A stretch of DNA of 9,301 nt from Pseudomonadota bacterium (GCA_963204845.1 CAUJIL010000297.1:1-9301), one strand, 5' to 3'; positions 1 to 6,507 are shown, counted from the stretch's first letter. The notes: generated by a model not told the origin, from the letters alone. Numbers and translations: made by a program.

Positions 1-57
1 ATCGCGCGGGACGGTTGATGCCCCAGTTTTCCACTTCAAGCCCGACAGGCTGCTAGT
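1..57. other. leader of mrr or end of an upstream gene
   Basis: These 57 bases contain stops in two forward frames (TGA 16-18, TAG 54-56). The third stays open to 85 and could be the tail of an upstream gene overlapping mrr, but it is too short to judge. No promoter is convincing; AGG at 47-49 is the only ribosome-site candidate for GTG 58. Confidence 0.4.
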
Positions 58-981
58 GTGTCGATACCCGATTACCAGACGCTGATGCTTCCGCTATTGC
101 GACTATCGGCAGATGGCAGTGAGCATGGGTTTCGCGAAGCAATTGAAGCCTTGGCTCGCGAGTTCAGGCTGTCGGACGATGAAAGGGCCGAACTTTTGCC
201 AAGCGGTACGCAACCTGTCTTCGATAACCGGGTAGGGTGGGCCAAGAGCTATCTCAAGCAAGCAGGTCTGGTCGAATCACCGAAAAGAGGTTTGTTCAAG
301 ATCACCAAGGATGGTTCGGGCTTGCTGGCCAGGAACCCTTCGGCAATCGACCTGTCAACACTGCAGCAGTACGAAGCGTTCAGAGCGTTTCGTTCTCGAC
401 GGCGCGATACATTGTCCGCAACGCCAACGCTGTCGGGCGAGGGGCTGGATTCGATTTCCGAATCGACGCCGGAGGAGCAATTCGCTCTTGCATTTCAGCG
501 GTTACGTCAAGGATTGGAGCTCGAGTTGCTCGAGCAGATCAAATCCTCCTCGCCTGCATTTTTCGAACGTATCGTCATCGATCTCCTTGTCCGGATGGGC
601 TACGGCGGTTCCCGCCGGGATGCTGGACGTGCAATCGGCAGGAGTGGGGACGGCGGGATAGACGGCATCATCAAGGAAGACAAACTTGGCCTGGACGTGA
701 TCTACATTCAGGCAAAGCGATGGGAAGGAACGGTAGGTAGACCTGAAATTCAGAAGTTCGCCGGGGCGCTTCAGGGGCACAGGGCGAGCAAGGGAGTTTT
801 CATTACGACCTCGTCCTATACGCGTGAAGCGCGGGAGTTCAGCGGAATGATCAACACGAAGATCATTCTTGTCGATGGCATGGAATTGACGAATCTGATG
901 ATCGACCACAATGTCGGCGTATCGGTCGTAGGGACCTACGACGTCAAGAGAATAGATACAGACTACTTCGAGGGCGAGTGA
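58..981 (+). CDS. mrr: Mrr-type type IV restriction endonuclease
   Basis: The 307-residue protein has the layout and length of E. coli Mrr (about 304 residues). An N-terminal winged-helix recognition domain (about 4-95, with NRVGWAKSYLKQAGL at 57-71) is followed by a linker and a C-terminal PD-(D/E)XK nuclease domain (about 160-290). Visible active-site residues are E170 in FFERIV, D202 in GDGGIDG (197-203) and Q218-x-K220 in YIQAKRW, followed by GRPEIQKFAGAL and KGVFITTS, all typical of the Mrr_cat family. Known members cut DNA carrying modified bases, usually methylated. The start is GTG with a weak AGG at 47-49; the opening MSIPDYQTLMLPLLR aligns with the Mrr N-terminus, so the start is sound. 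No partner methylase is visible, as expected for type IV. G+C is about 52-55% by eye against well over 65% for the flanking genes, suggesting horizontal acquisition. Nothing looks broken. Confidence 0.93.
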   Translation: MSIPDYQTLMLPLLRLSADGSEHGFREAIEALAREFRLSDDERAELLPSGTQPVFDNRVGWAKSYLKQAGLVESPKRGLFKITKDGSGLLARNPSAIDLSTLQQYEAFRAFRSRRRDTLSATPTLSGEGLDSISESTPEEQFALAFQRLRQGLELELLEQIKSSSPAFFERIVIDLLVRMGYGGSRRDAGRAIGRSGDGGIDGIIKEDKLGLDVIYIQAKRWEGTVGRPEIQKFAGALQGHRASKGVFITTSSYTREAREFSGMINTKIILVDGMELTNLMIDHNVGVSVVGTYDVKRIDTDYFEGE

Positions 982-1029
982 TGTGCGCGCGGATTCATAC
1001 TCTGAAAGTGGCTTGAGGACGTTCGCCAT

Positions 1030-1620
1030 ATGCGCACGCTGTCGCTCGACAAGGCCTTCACGCTGATCGAGCCCGGGCCGGTGGTGCTGGTGACCACCAG
1101 CGACGGCGGCAGGAACAACGTGATGACCATCTCGTGGACGATGGTGATCGACTTCTCGCCGCGCTTCGCGATCACGACCGGGAAGTGGAATCACTCGTTC
1201 CGCGCGCTGAAGAAGACGCGCGCGTGCGTCGTCGCGATCCCGACGGTCGACCTGCTCGATACCGTGATCGGTATCGGTACCTGCTCAGGCGCGGATACCG
1301 ACAAGTTCGCGCGTTTCGGGCTGACGCCGCTGCCGGCGCAGGTGGTCGATGCGCCCCTGATCCGCGAATGCCTGGCCAATATCGAGTGCCGGGTGGTCGA
1401 GATCGTCGCCAGGCACGACATCGTGGTGCTCGAGGCTGTCGCGGCGCACGTGGCGGCGTCGCGTCGCGAGACACGAACGCTGCACGCGGTGGGCGACGGC
1501 ACCTTCATCGTCGACGGCGAGCGGCTGGACCGGCGCACGCTGATGGCATCGAAACTGCCGGAAGGCGTCCAGCGGCGACGCCCGGCGCAGGTTCGGCCTG
1601 CGGCCGAACATGTCCCGTAG
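1030..1620 (+). CDS. flavin reductase-like FMN-binding protein (flavoredoxin type)
   Basis: This 196-residue protein belongs to the flavin reductase-like split-barrel family (DIM6/NTAB, flavoredoxin). Family features are PGPVVLVTT (15-23), the FMN-contact segment VMTISWTM (31-38), SPRFAITTGKWNHSF (43-57), and GTCSGADTDKFARFGL (83-98), followed by LIRECLANIECRV (110-122). Such proteins bind FMN and either reduce flavin with NAD(P)H or relay electrons in the cytoplasm; the substrate cannot be told here. ATG 1030 is preceded by GAGG at 1015-1018, 11 bases upstream, and lies 48 bases after mrr; the two may be cotranscribed, but composition differs sharply. The tail is odd: residues 187-196 are encoded by a REP palindrome, and the TAG stop (1618-1620) is part of the GTAG head of the next REP. 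The conserved fold appears to end near residue 180, so the tail is probably dispensable. Confidence 0.85.
   Translation: MRTLSLDKAFTLIEPGPVVLVTTSDGGRNNVMTISWTMVIDFSPRFAITTGKWNHSFRALKKTRACVVAIPTVDLLDTVIGIGTCSGADTDKFARFGLTPLPAQVVDAPLIRECLANIECRVVEIVARHDIVVLEAVAAHVAASRRETRTLHAVGDGTFIVDGERLDRRTLMASKLPEGVQRRRPAQVRPAAEHVP
1587..1610 (+). repeat. REP unit A1, degenerate head (GCAG), inside a coding region
   Basis: The hairpin is identical to unit A2, but the head reads GCAG instead of GTAG. The unit lies inside the 3' end of the flavin reductase-like gene. It is exactly 30 bases (ten codons) upstream of A2, so the altered head is in the same codon phase as the present stop. A T at 1588 would create an in-frame TAG at 1588-1590. 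Confidence 0.85.
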
Positions 1621-1667
1621 GTTCGGCCTGCGGCCGAACAAAATGTCCGGGCACAGCCCGGACCTAC
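1617..1667. repeat. BIME 1: inverted REP pair A2-B1
   Basis: A plus-oriented A2 unit (1617-1640) and a minus-oriented B1 unit (1644-1667) face each other across AAA, giving GTAG-hairpin-hairpin-CTAC. This is the inverted-pair layout (BIME) thought to be the form moved by RAYT transposases. The A2 head contains the TAG stop of the flavin reductase-like gene. Confidence 0.85.
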
Positions 1668-1712
1668 GAGCGTTGATCCCCGACGGTTCCACATGCGGTC
1701 GGGCGTGTCCGC

Positions 1713-1760
1713 GTAGGTTCGGCCTGTGGCCGAACACGTCCGGGCACAGCCCGGACCTAC
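1713..1760. repeat. BIME 2: inverted REP pair A3-B2
   Basis: A3 (1713-1736, loop TGT instead of TGC) directly abuts B2 (1737-1760, first base C instead of T). This is a second inverted pair with the same polarity as BIME 1. The 45 bases between the two BIMEs (1668-1712) carry only a short imperfect palindrome, CCCGAC (1679-1684) with GTCGGG (1698-1703), and a GTGTCCG remnant resembling the start of a B unit. Confidence 0.85.
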
Positions 1761-1822
1761 GACAGCGTGTCCGGGCACAGCCCGGACCTACGACAGCGTG
1801 TCCGGGCACAGCCCGGACCTAC
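1737..1822 (-). repeat. 31-bp tandem array of REP B units (B2, B3, B4)
   Basis: Units starting at 1737, 1768 and 1799 repeat with an exact 31-base period. Each has the 24-base B palindrome, and the first two are followed by a GACAGCG spacer. Near-identity of both unit and spacer points to recent tandem duplication, not separate insertions. The array ends inside the stop codon of the minus-strand cyclase gene. Confidence 0.88.
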
Positions 1823-2667
1823 ACGGCGTCCGCGCATCGTTCATCCGTCAGGGCCTGGTCCGGCAACGGCGGCACCTCGATGCGCAGGGCGAACAGCCAC
1901 GGCCACAGCTTGCCCGTGACCCACAGCAGCCCGGTGTCCGCGTCCCACGCGATGCCGTTCAGCACGTCGGCGCGGTGACGCTCGCGCGCGGCCAGCAGCT
2001 CGCCGAGTTCGAGGCGCCAGCGCGCGCAGCCGTTGCGCGGGTCGATCGCGACCACGCTGTCGCTGAGCCATACGTTTGCCAGCAGCCAGCCATTCACCCA
2101 TTCGAGTTCGTTCAGCCGCGCGAGCGGCCGCGCTCCCGCCCGCACCTGCAGACGGCGCAGTTCGCTGAAATCCTCCGGTCGCCGCCAGCGCAGCGTCGCG
2201 CTGCCGTCGCTCTGGATCAGGTGAGTGCCGTCGCTCGCGAGCCCCCAGCCCTCGCCGCGGTAGGCGAAGCGTTGCTCGGGTTCGAGCTCGGGCAACGTGA
2301 AACGCTGCAGCACGCCCTCGCGCCAGGTCAGCAGGTAGAGCTTGCCGGTGTGCGCCGCGATGCCTTCGGCGAACCAGTCGGCGGGTAGCGCTCGCGTGCG
2401 CAGTGGTCGCGCGTCGGCGAGCCGGCGCTGCACCAGGCGGGACTCGCGGTAGTTGCCGCCGCTCTCGATCAAGAGACCGTCGGCGAGCACGAGGCCCTGC
2501 GTGAACAGCGTGCGGTCGTGCGCCACGCGTTCGACCACCGTGTGCGCGTGCACCGGGATGGTGGCGAGCACCTCGTCGGGTGCGGGTGCCGCGTGCAGCC
2601 ACGCCGCGCACGCCAGCAGCGCGCCGAGCCCGAGGCGGCAGGCCTCGCGGCGCGCGACACCGTTCAT
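1819..2667 (-). CDS. glutaminyl-peptide cyclotransferase (plant/bacterial beta-propeller type), exported
   Basis: This 282-residue protein matches glutamine cyclotransferases of the papaya/Xanthomonas type, five-bladed beta-propellers that turn N-terminal Gln of peptides into pyroglutamate with release of ammonia. Family segments are LFTQGLVLADGLLIESGGNYRESR in order at 54-77, WFAEGIAAHTGKLYLLTW (98-115), GWGLASDG (140-147), LNELEWVNGWLLANVW (185-200), and VLNGIAWDADTG plus LWVTGKLWP (235-256). E68 sits where the plant enzyme has its essential glutamate (inference from motif position). The N-terminus is a signal peptide with a basic stretch, a hydrophobic core (about 12-24) and likely cleavage near HAA (25-27), so it acts in the periplasm. 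ATG 2665-2667 overlaps the mnmC stop as ATGA and fits the signal peptide, so I reject longer in-frame starts up to 2787. The TAG stop lies in the head of REP unit B4. Confidence 0.88.
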   Translation of the reverse strand: MNGVARREACRLGLGALLACAAWLHAAPAPDEVLATIPVHAHTVVERVAHDRTLFTQGLVLADGLLIESGGNYRESRLVQRRLADARPLRTRALPADWFAEGIAAHTGKLYLLTWREGVLQRFTLPELEPEQRFAYRGEGWGLASDGTHLIQSDGSATLRWRRPEDFSELRRLQVRAGARPLARLNELEWVNGWLLANVWLSDSVVAIDPRNGCARWRLELGELLAARERHRADVLNGIAWDADTGLLWVTGKLWPWLFALRIEVPPLPDQALTDERCADAV

Positions 2668-4700
2668 CCGCCGCGGCCCTTCACGATGTCGCGGATCAGG
2701 AAGCGTGCCGGCGAGACCGTGCGCTGCAGCCGCTGTGTCAGTGGCGAGGGTTCCCCGCAGATCGCGGCGGCGATGGCGTCCGCGCACAGCGGCGCGCTGG
2801 TCAGTCCGCGCGAACCGTGGCCGGTACTGACGTAGAACCCGGGCAGGTAGCTGCCGGTACGGTCGATCGCGCGGCGCGCGTTCTGGCGCAGGGCCGCGAA
2901 GTCACGGCGGAACGCGCTCGCGTCGGGCAGCGCACCGGCGATCGGCAGTCGGTCCGGGGTGCTGGTGCGATAACCCACGCCGCCGCCCAGTGCGTCGAGC
3001 GCAATGGCTGCCGGGTCGAGGTGCGTGAGGATCTCGTGCGCGCGCTCGAGGTTGCCGCGGTGCTCGGCTTGCGTGGGCGCGTAGTCTCCGGCGCCGCGTA
3101 CGTAGCTCGCGCCGCAGCACAGCCACTCGCCGCGCGCCGGCGCCACGTAGCCGCCGGCGCAGACCACGCAGCGTGGCGTGGCGCCCGCCAGCGCGCGCGG
3201 AATCAGTGTGATCTGCCCGCGCAGCGGTGCGATCGGCAGCGGCGCGTCGGCGAGCAGTTCGTTGGCGGCGGTCGCGGTGGCAACGACCACCACCGGCGCG
3301 CTGATGCTTTCGCCGCCGGCAAGTTCGACCCGCCAGCCGCCGTCGATGCGTTCCAGTCGTTCCGCGCGACACCCGAAGCGGGCCTCGATCAGCGGATGAT
3401 CGAGCAGCCGGGCGCGCGCCTCCTGCGGCACCAGCCAGCCGCTGCCCGGCAGGTGGATCGCACGGTGGGACAGCGTGATGCCCGCGATCGCCGAGGCTTC
3501 GGCGGCGTCGACGAAGCGCACGAGCTCCGGAAACGCCGCATAGCGCTCGGCGAGCGCGGTGAATCCGGCTTCGTCGTCGGCGAGTTGCAGCAGTCCACAG
3601 CGCGCATACGCGTCGCTGTCGGCGCCGAACAGCGCGGCGTAGAAGCGCAGCGCGTGCAGGTAGCTGTGCAGCGTGAACTCGCCGTGCGCGCTGTCGCCGG
3701 CCGGCAGCTGTGTGAACAGGATGCCCTGCGGAGCGACCGGCGCCCCGCGCTGTGGCGCCTCGCCGGCATCGATGACGCTGACCCGCAGCCCGCGGCGCGC
3801 GAGCGCCTGGGCGCAGCACGCGCCGGCGATGCCGCCGCCGATCACCAGTGCCTGCTCCGCAGGCGACACGATGCCGGCGCCGAGGTGCCACGGCGTCTCG
3901 GTGAGCGGCTCGGCAGCGGCGACGCCAGCAGGGGCAGCCGTGCCTTCGAAGCGCGCGCTCAGCATCTCGCGCTTGCGGCCGAAGCCGGCCACGCGCTCGA
4001 CGGCGAACCCGGCGTCGGCCAGCCCGGTGCGCACGGCGCTCGCGGCGGTGAAGGTCGCCAGCGTGGTACCCGGCCGGCTCAGCGCCGCGACGCGGCGCAG
4101 CACGGCCGGCTCCCACATCGCCGGGTTGCGCGCCGGCGCGAAACCGTCGAGGAACCACGCGTCGGCGGCGACCGCGAGTTCGGGGTGCGCGGCGGCGCCG
4201 CAGGCGTCGAGTGCGTCCTTCACGTCGCCCACGTACAGTTGCAGGCGTACGCGTCCGCCGTCGAAGTCCAGCGTGTGCAGACCGCCCATCGCGGGAGGCC
4301 ACGCGGCGGCGAGCGCCGCGCGGAAGCGCCCGAGTCCCGGCCACGCGGCGTTGGCGCGAACCATCGCCGAAAGTGCGAGCGGGTGCGCCTCGAGGCTGCG
4401 GAACACCAGCCGTGCCTGCGGCGGCGCGCAGCGCTCCCACAACTCCCAGGCGAGCATAAAGTTCAGGCCGGTGCCGAAGCCGGTTTCGTTGATCACGAAC
4501 AGCGTGCCCGGCCGGTCGGGCAGCGCTCGCCAACGCAGCTCGAGCGCGTTGTGTACCAGGAACACGTGGCGTGCCTCGGCGCAGCCGTCGTCGCGGCTGT
4601 AGTACACGTCCCCGAATTCACGCGAATACGGCGTGCCGTCGGGCAGCCAGTCGGGCTCGGTGGGGCGGGGCGATGCGATCGGTGTGGCGTCGTCACTCAC
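2664..4700 (-). CDS. mnmC: bifunctional tRNA mnm5s2U34 biosynthesis protein MnmC
   Basis: This 678-residue protein has both MnmC domains in the usual order and near the usual length (E. coli about 668). The N-terminal methyltransferase (about 15-250) opens with GTPYSREFGDVYYS (22-35), has the SAM-binding loop ETGFGTGLNF (72-81), WFLDGFAPARNPAMW (182-196) and GFGRKREML (239-247). The C-terminal FAD oxidoreductase (about 280-678) has the dinucleotide motif VIGGGIAGACCA (286-297) and ends with GYRTSTPDRLPIAGALPD and STGHGSRGL (625-633). In known MnmC the FAD domain removes the carboxymethyl group of cmnm5s2U34, and the N-terminal domain methylates the resulting amine to mnm5s2U at the tRNA wobble position. 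The start is GTG with no clear ribosome site. It lies only 6 bases after the TGA of the preceding gene, which is in the same frame, so translation is probably coupled. The end overlaps the cyclase start by 4 bases. Confidence 0.97.
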   Translation of the reverse strand: MSDDATPIASPRPTEPDWLPDGTPYSREFGDVYYSRDDGCAEARHVFLVHNALELRWRALPDRPGTLFVINETGFGTGLNFMLAWELWERCAPPQARLVFRSLEAHPLALSAMVRANAAWPGLGRFRAALAAAWPPAMGGLHTLDFDGGRVRLQLYVGDVKDALDACGAAAHPELAVAADAWFLDGFAPARNPAMWEPAVLRRVAALSRPGTTLATFTAASAVRTGLADAGFAVERVAGFGRKREMLSARFEGTAAPAGVAAAEPLTETPWHLGAGIVSPAEQALVIGGGIAGACCAQALARRGLRVSVIDAGEAPQRGAPVAPQGILFTQLPAGDSAHGEFTLHSYLHALRFYAALFGADSDAYARCGLLQLADDEAGFTALAERYAAFPELVRFVDAAEASAIAGITLSHRAIHLPGSGWLVPQEARARLLDHPLIEARFGCRAERLERIDGGWRVELAGGESISAPVVVVATATAANELLADAPLPIAPLRGQITLIPRALAGATPRCVVCAGGYVAPARGEWLCCGASYVRGAGDYAPTQAEHRGNLERAHEILTHLDPAAIALDALGGGVGYRTSTPDRLPIAGALPDASAFRRDFAALRQNARRAIDRTGSYLPGFYVSTGHGSRGLTSAPLCADAIAAAICGEPSPLTQRLQRTVSPARFLIRDIVKGRGG

Positions 4701-4706
4701 CTCGAG

Positions 4707-5636
4707 TCAGCCCCGCCCCAGACGCGCAAGGCCGCGTTGCGCCGCATCGGCCATGAAGGACCTGTCGCCGGCGGTCCACAGCGGGGTCAGTTGCACCGCG
4801 ACGATTTTCCATCCCGCGCCGGTGCGCACCAGATCGTCGGTGTAGTAGCCGCCGATCACATAGCGGCGGGGCGGCTCCTGGTCATCCAGGAAATGCTCCG
4901 CCTGCATGTAGACCACGCAGCGGGCCGTATCCCCGTCGATGGTCACTACCGGATTGCTCAGGCTGTGCTGGGTGCCGTCCAGGCCGGCGAAGTAGACGCT
5001 GATGCTGGATTTCAGTTCGTCCGCGCCGATGCGGTAGCGCGGGATGCCGTTCCATGCCTCGAAGTCCATCTCCACCTCATCGGCGAAGATCGAGCGGTAC
5101 AGATCCCAGTCGCGCGTATCGATGCCGGTGGCATACCGGTAGACGGCCTGGGCAACATCGACGCGTTCGTCCTGGCGGGTGGGCGCAGCCGCCTCCACCA
5201 GATCCGCCCCGGCGCGGTAGCGGGCGATCGGGCGGATTTCCTCCCAGTCGACGATCAGACGCCGCGAGGCAAAGCGCCAGCCGTCTGCGTCGCGGACCAT
5301 CTCGTCCTGGTAGCGCAGGCTCCAGGCGACCAGTTCCGCGCCGTTGCCGGTCAGCCGCAGATGATCGGCCGTGCCATAGGTTTCGCCGGTCGCGCGATCC
5401 CCGGTGATCGAGAACAGCTGGTTGTGCACACGGTGGTGGGTGTGCGCATAGAGGTGGCCCAGGTAGTCCAGATTGGCGAGGTTGGCCGCGCGGCCCTCGG
5501 TGCGGAATCCGGGGCCTTCGATCACGCACTCCTCGGTCATCACCTGCGCCCACAGACCCTTGTCGCGGCGGTCGGCGCCGCACGCATAGAGTATTGCCGC
5601 ACGGCGAATCGCTGCTTCGTCGCTATCGAGGGACAT
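4707..5636 (-). CDS. double SnoaL-like (NTF2-fold) protein, putative dehydratase/isomerase
   Basis: This 309-residue protein is two SnoaL_4-type NTF2-like domains in tandem: about 5-137 and 155-290. Each half starts with a helical stretch ending in an Asp-rich turn (GADRRDKGLW 20-29; GIDTRDWDLY 171-180) and carries a His about 50 residues later (H71 in HHRVHN; H224 in TQHSLSN). The strand-rich end closes with a DGWRFASRRLIVDW or GAGWKIVAVQLTPLW pattern. In LinA and scytalone dehydratase, the Asp and His at these places form the catalytic pair, so both halves could be active (inference). Single-domain relatives are the norm at about 130-160 residues; this is a fused duplication. The chosen ATG (5634-5636) has AGGAG (5644-5648) 7 bases upstream, so I reject the in-frame extension to 5777, which has no domain content. 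The substrate is unknown. It lies between an SDR gene and mnmC. Confidence 0.85.
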   Translation of the reverse strand: MSLDSDEAAIRRAAILYACGADRRDKGLWAQVMTEECVIEGPGFRTEGRAANLANLDYLGHLYAHTHHRVHNQLFSITGDRATGETYGTADHLRLTGNGAELVAWSLRYQDEMVRDADGWRFASRRLIVDWEEIRPIARYRAGADLVEAAAPTRQDERVDVAQAVYRYATGIDTRDWDLYRSIFADEVEMDFEAWNGIPRYRIGADELKSSISVYFAGLDGTQHSLSNPVVTIDGDTARCVVYMQAEHFLDDQEPPRRYVIGGYYTDDLVRTGAGWKIVAVQLTPLWTAGDRSFMADAAQRGLARLGRG

Positions 5637-5643
5637 GCGAGAT

Positions 5644-5648
5644 CTCCT
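5644..5648 (-). promoter_or_regulatory. ribosome binding site deciding the start of the double SnoaL-like gene
   Basis: On the minus strand this reads AGGAG, 7 bases before ATG 5636-5634. It supports the 309-residue product over the 47-residue-longer in-frame form, whose extra part overlaps the end of the SDR gene. Confidence 0.75.
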
Positions 5649-5691
5649 GGTCTGGCTTGCGTTCGGTGGCTGCCCAGCGGGCATGGTCGGA

Positions 5692-6504
5692 TCAGACGAA
5701 CTCGGATCCGAACATCTGCGATACCATGTCCGAGAGTGACGGATTGCGCCGCAGTTCGTTGCCGCCGTCCACGGCAAAGCTCTGTCCGGTCATCCACGCC
5801 GACTCCGGTCCGGCCAGGAAGCGGATCGCCGGCGCGATGTCTTCCGGCTCGCCGAGCCGCCCGAGCGGAACCTGCTCGATGACGCGTTCGATCACCGCCG
5901 GCGTTTCGAACATGCTGTGCGTGCCCGCGCTGCGGGTCATTCCCGGTCGCACGGCGTTGACCCGGATTCCGCGCGAACCCAGTTCGTCGGCGGCAACCCG
6001 CACGAATCCTTCGAGCCCGGCCTTGGCTGTGTTGTAGGACGACAGATAGGCATAGTTCAGCTTCGCGGCGACGGACGAGATGCACACGATGCTGCCGCCC
6101 GGTTTCATCAGGGGCACCGCGTGCTTCGTCGCCAGCACCGCGCTGACGACATTGAGCCTGAAATCGGCGATCAGATCCTCCTCCTCGATCAGCAGGATCG
6201 GCTTGAAACCGCTGCCACCGACCGTACTGATCACGATATCCAGCCGGTCGCCGAGCGCATGGGTCGTGCGCAGGGCCGCGATCACAGCGGCCTCCTGGCA
6301 GGCATCGCCCGGGAACAGTTCCACGCGTCCCTGGTGTGCGGCGAGGATTTGCTCGCGGGCCGCCTCCAGCGCCTCCGGGCGGCGTCCCATCAAGACCACC
6401 GACGCCCCGTCGCGCACCAGCAATTTCGCGGCGGCGATGGAAATGGCCGCTGCGCCGGCCGTGATGAGTGCGGTCCTGCCTTCGAGTGAGCGTTCTGCGA
6501 ACAT
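5692..6504 (-). CDS. short-chain dehydrogenase/reductase with altered nucleotide-binding motif
   Basis: This 270-residue protein is a classical-length SDR oxidoreductase (Rossmann fold, NAD(P)-dependent). Conserved active-site residues are N118 in RLNVVSAV, S144 in CISSVAA, and Y157/K161 in SSYNTAKAG. The usual downstream signature RVNAVRPGMTRSAG (181-194) and C-terminal GQSFAVDGG (240-248) are present. GRR at 40-42 after the second strand suggests NADP preference (inference). Two motifs are unusual: the glycine-rich TGxxxGxG is TAGAAAIS (15-22), with all three motif glycines replaced, and the NNAG strand motif is STVGG (93-97). With the catalytic residues intact I read it as a functional divergent SDR, not a pseudogene. 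ATG 6502-6504 has AAGGA directly upstream (6508-6512), and the product begins with the usual short SDR N-terminus; the in-frame extension to 6582 has none. It probably acts with the flanking SnoaL-like genes in one pathway. Confidence 0.9.
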   Translation of the reverse strand: MFAERSLEGRTALITAGAAAISIAAAKLLVRDGASVVLMGRRPEALEAAREQILAAHQGRVELFPGDACQEAAVIAALRTTHALGDRLDIVISTVGGSGFKPILLIEEEDLIADFRLNVVSAVLATKHAVPLMKPGGSIVCISSVAAKLNYAYLSSYNTAKAGLEGFVRVAADELGSRGIRVNAVRPGMTRSAGTHSMFETPAVIERVIEQVPLGRLGEPEDIAPAIRFLAGPESAWMTGQSFAVDGGNELRRNPSLSDMVSQMFGSEFV

Positions 6505-6507
6505 GGT

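Larger units (their letters stand above)
1587..1822. repeat. REP/BIME cluster of seven GTAG-headed palindromes
   Basis: Seven 24-base palindromic units lie between the ends of two convergent genes. Three type A units point along the plus strand (1587-1610, 1617-1640, 1713-1736): GTAG, then an 8-bp stem GTTCGGCC closed by a TGC or TGT loop. Four type B units point along the minus strand (1644-1667, 1737-1760, 1768-1791, 1799-1822): read on the minus strand they are GTAG, then stem GTCCGGGC with loop TGT. A GTAG head followed by a hairpin is the hallmark of REP elements mobilised by RAYT (REP-associated tyrosine) transposases; no RAYT gene is in the window. Transcripts from either side would form stable hairpins here, so the cluster may stop or stabilise both convergent messages. 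No T-run follows any stem, so these are not classical intrinsic terminators. Confidence 0.9.

Noticed and set aside
1587..1822. CRISPR array
   Set aside because: The repeats are self-contained palindromes with GTAG heads in both orientations; spacers are very short, near-identical or absent, and there are no cas genes.
1587..1822. Classical rho-independent terminators
   Set aside because: The stems are strong, but no run of T follows any of them on either strand. A termination or stabilising role stays possible but is not shown.
2668..2787. N-terminal extension of the glutaminyl cyclase (40 residues)
   Set aside because: It lies entirely within the end of mnmC, and the signal peptide begins only at ATG 2667, in an ATGA overlap.
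5637..5777. N-terminal extension of the double SnoaL-like protein (47 residues)
   Set aside because: It overlaps the end of the SDR gene and carries no domain content, whereas ATG 5636 has a good AGGAG at proper spacing.
2580..5882. Open reading frame of 1100 codons on the plus strand, antisense to the cyclase, mnmC and double SnoaL-like genes
   Set aside because: It spans three well-supported minus-strand genes, has low-complexity Arg/Ala/Gly-rich composition and no recognisable domain. Long antisense frames are expected in GC-rich DNA, where the codon bias of the real genes removes stops.
5692..6504. SDR as a pseudogene
   Set aside because: The cofactor motif is changed, but the frame is intact at family length and N, S, Y and K of the active site are all present, so a divergent functional enzyme is more likely.
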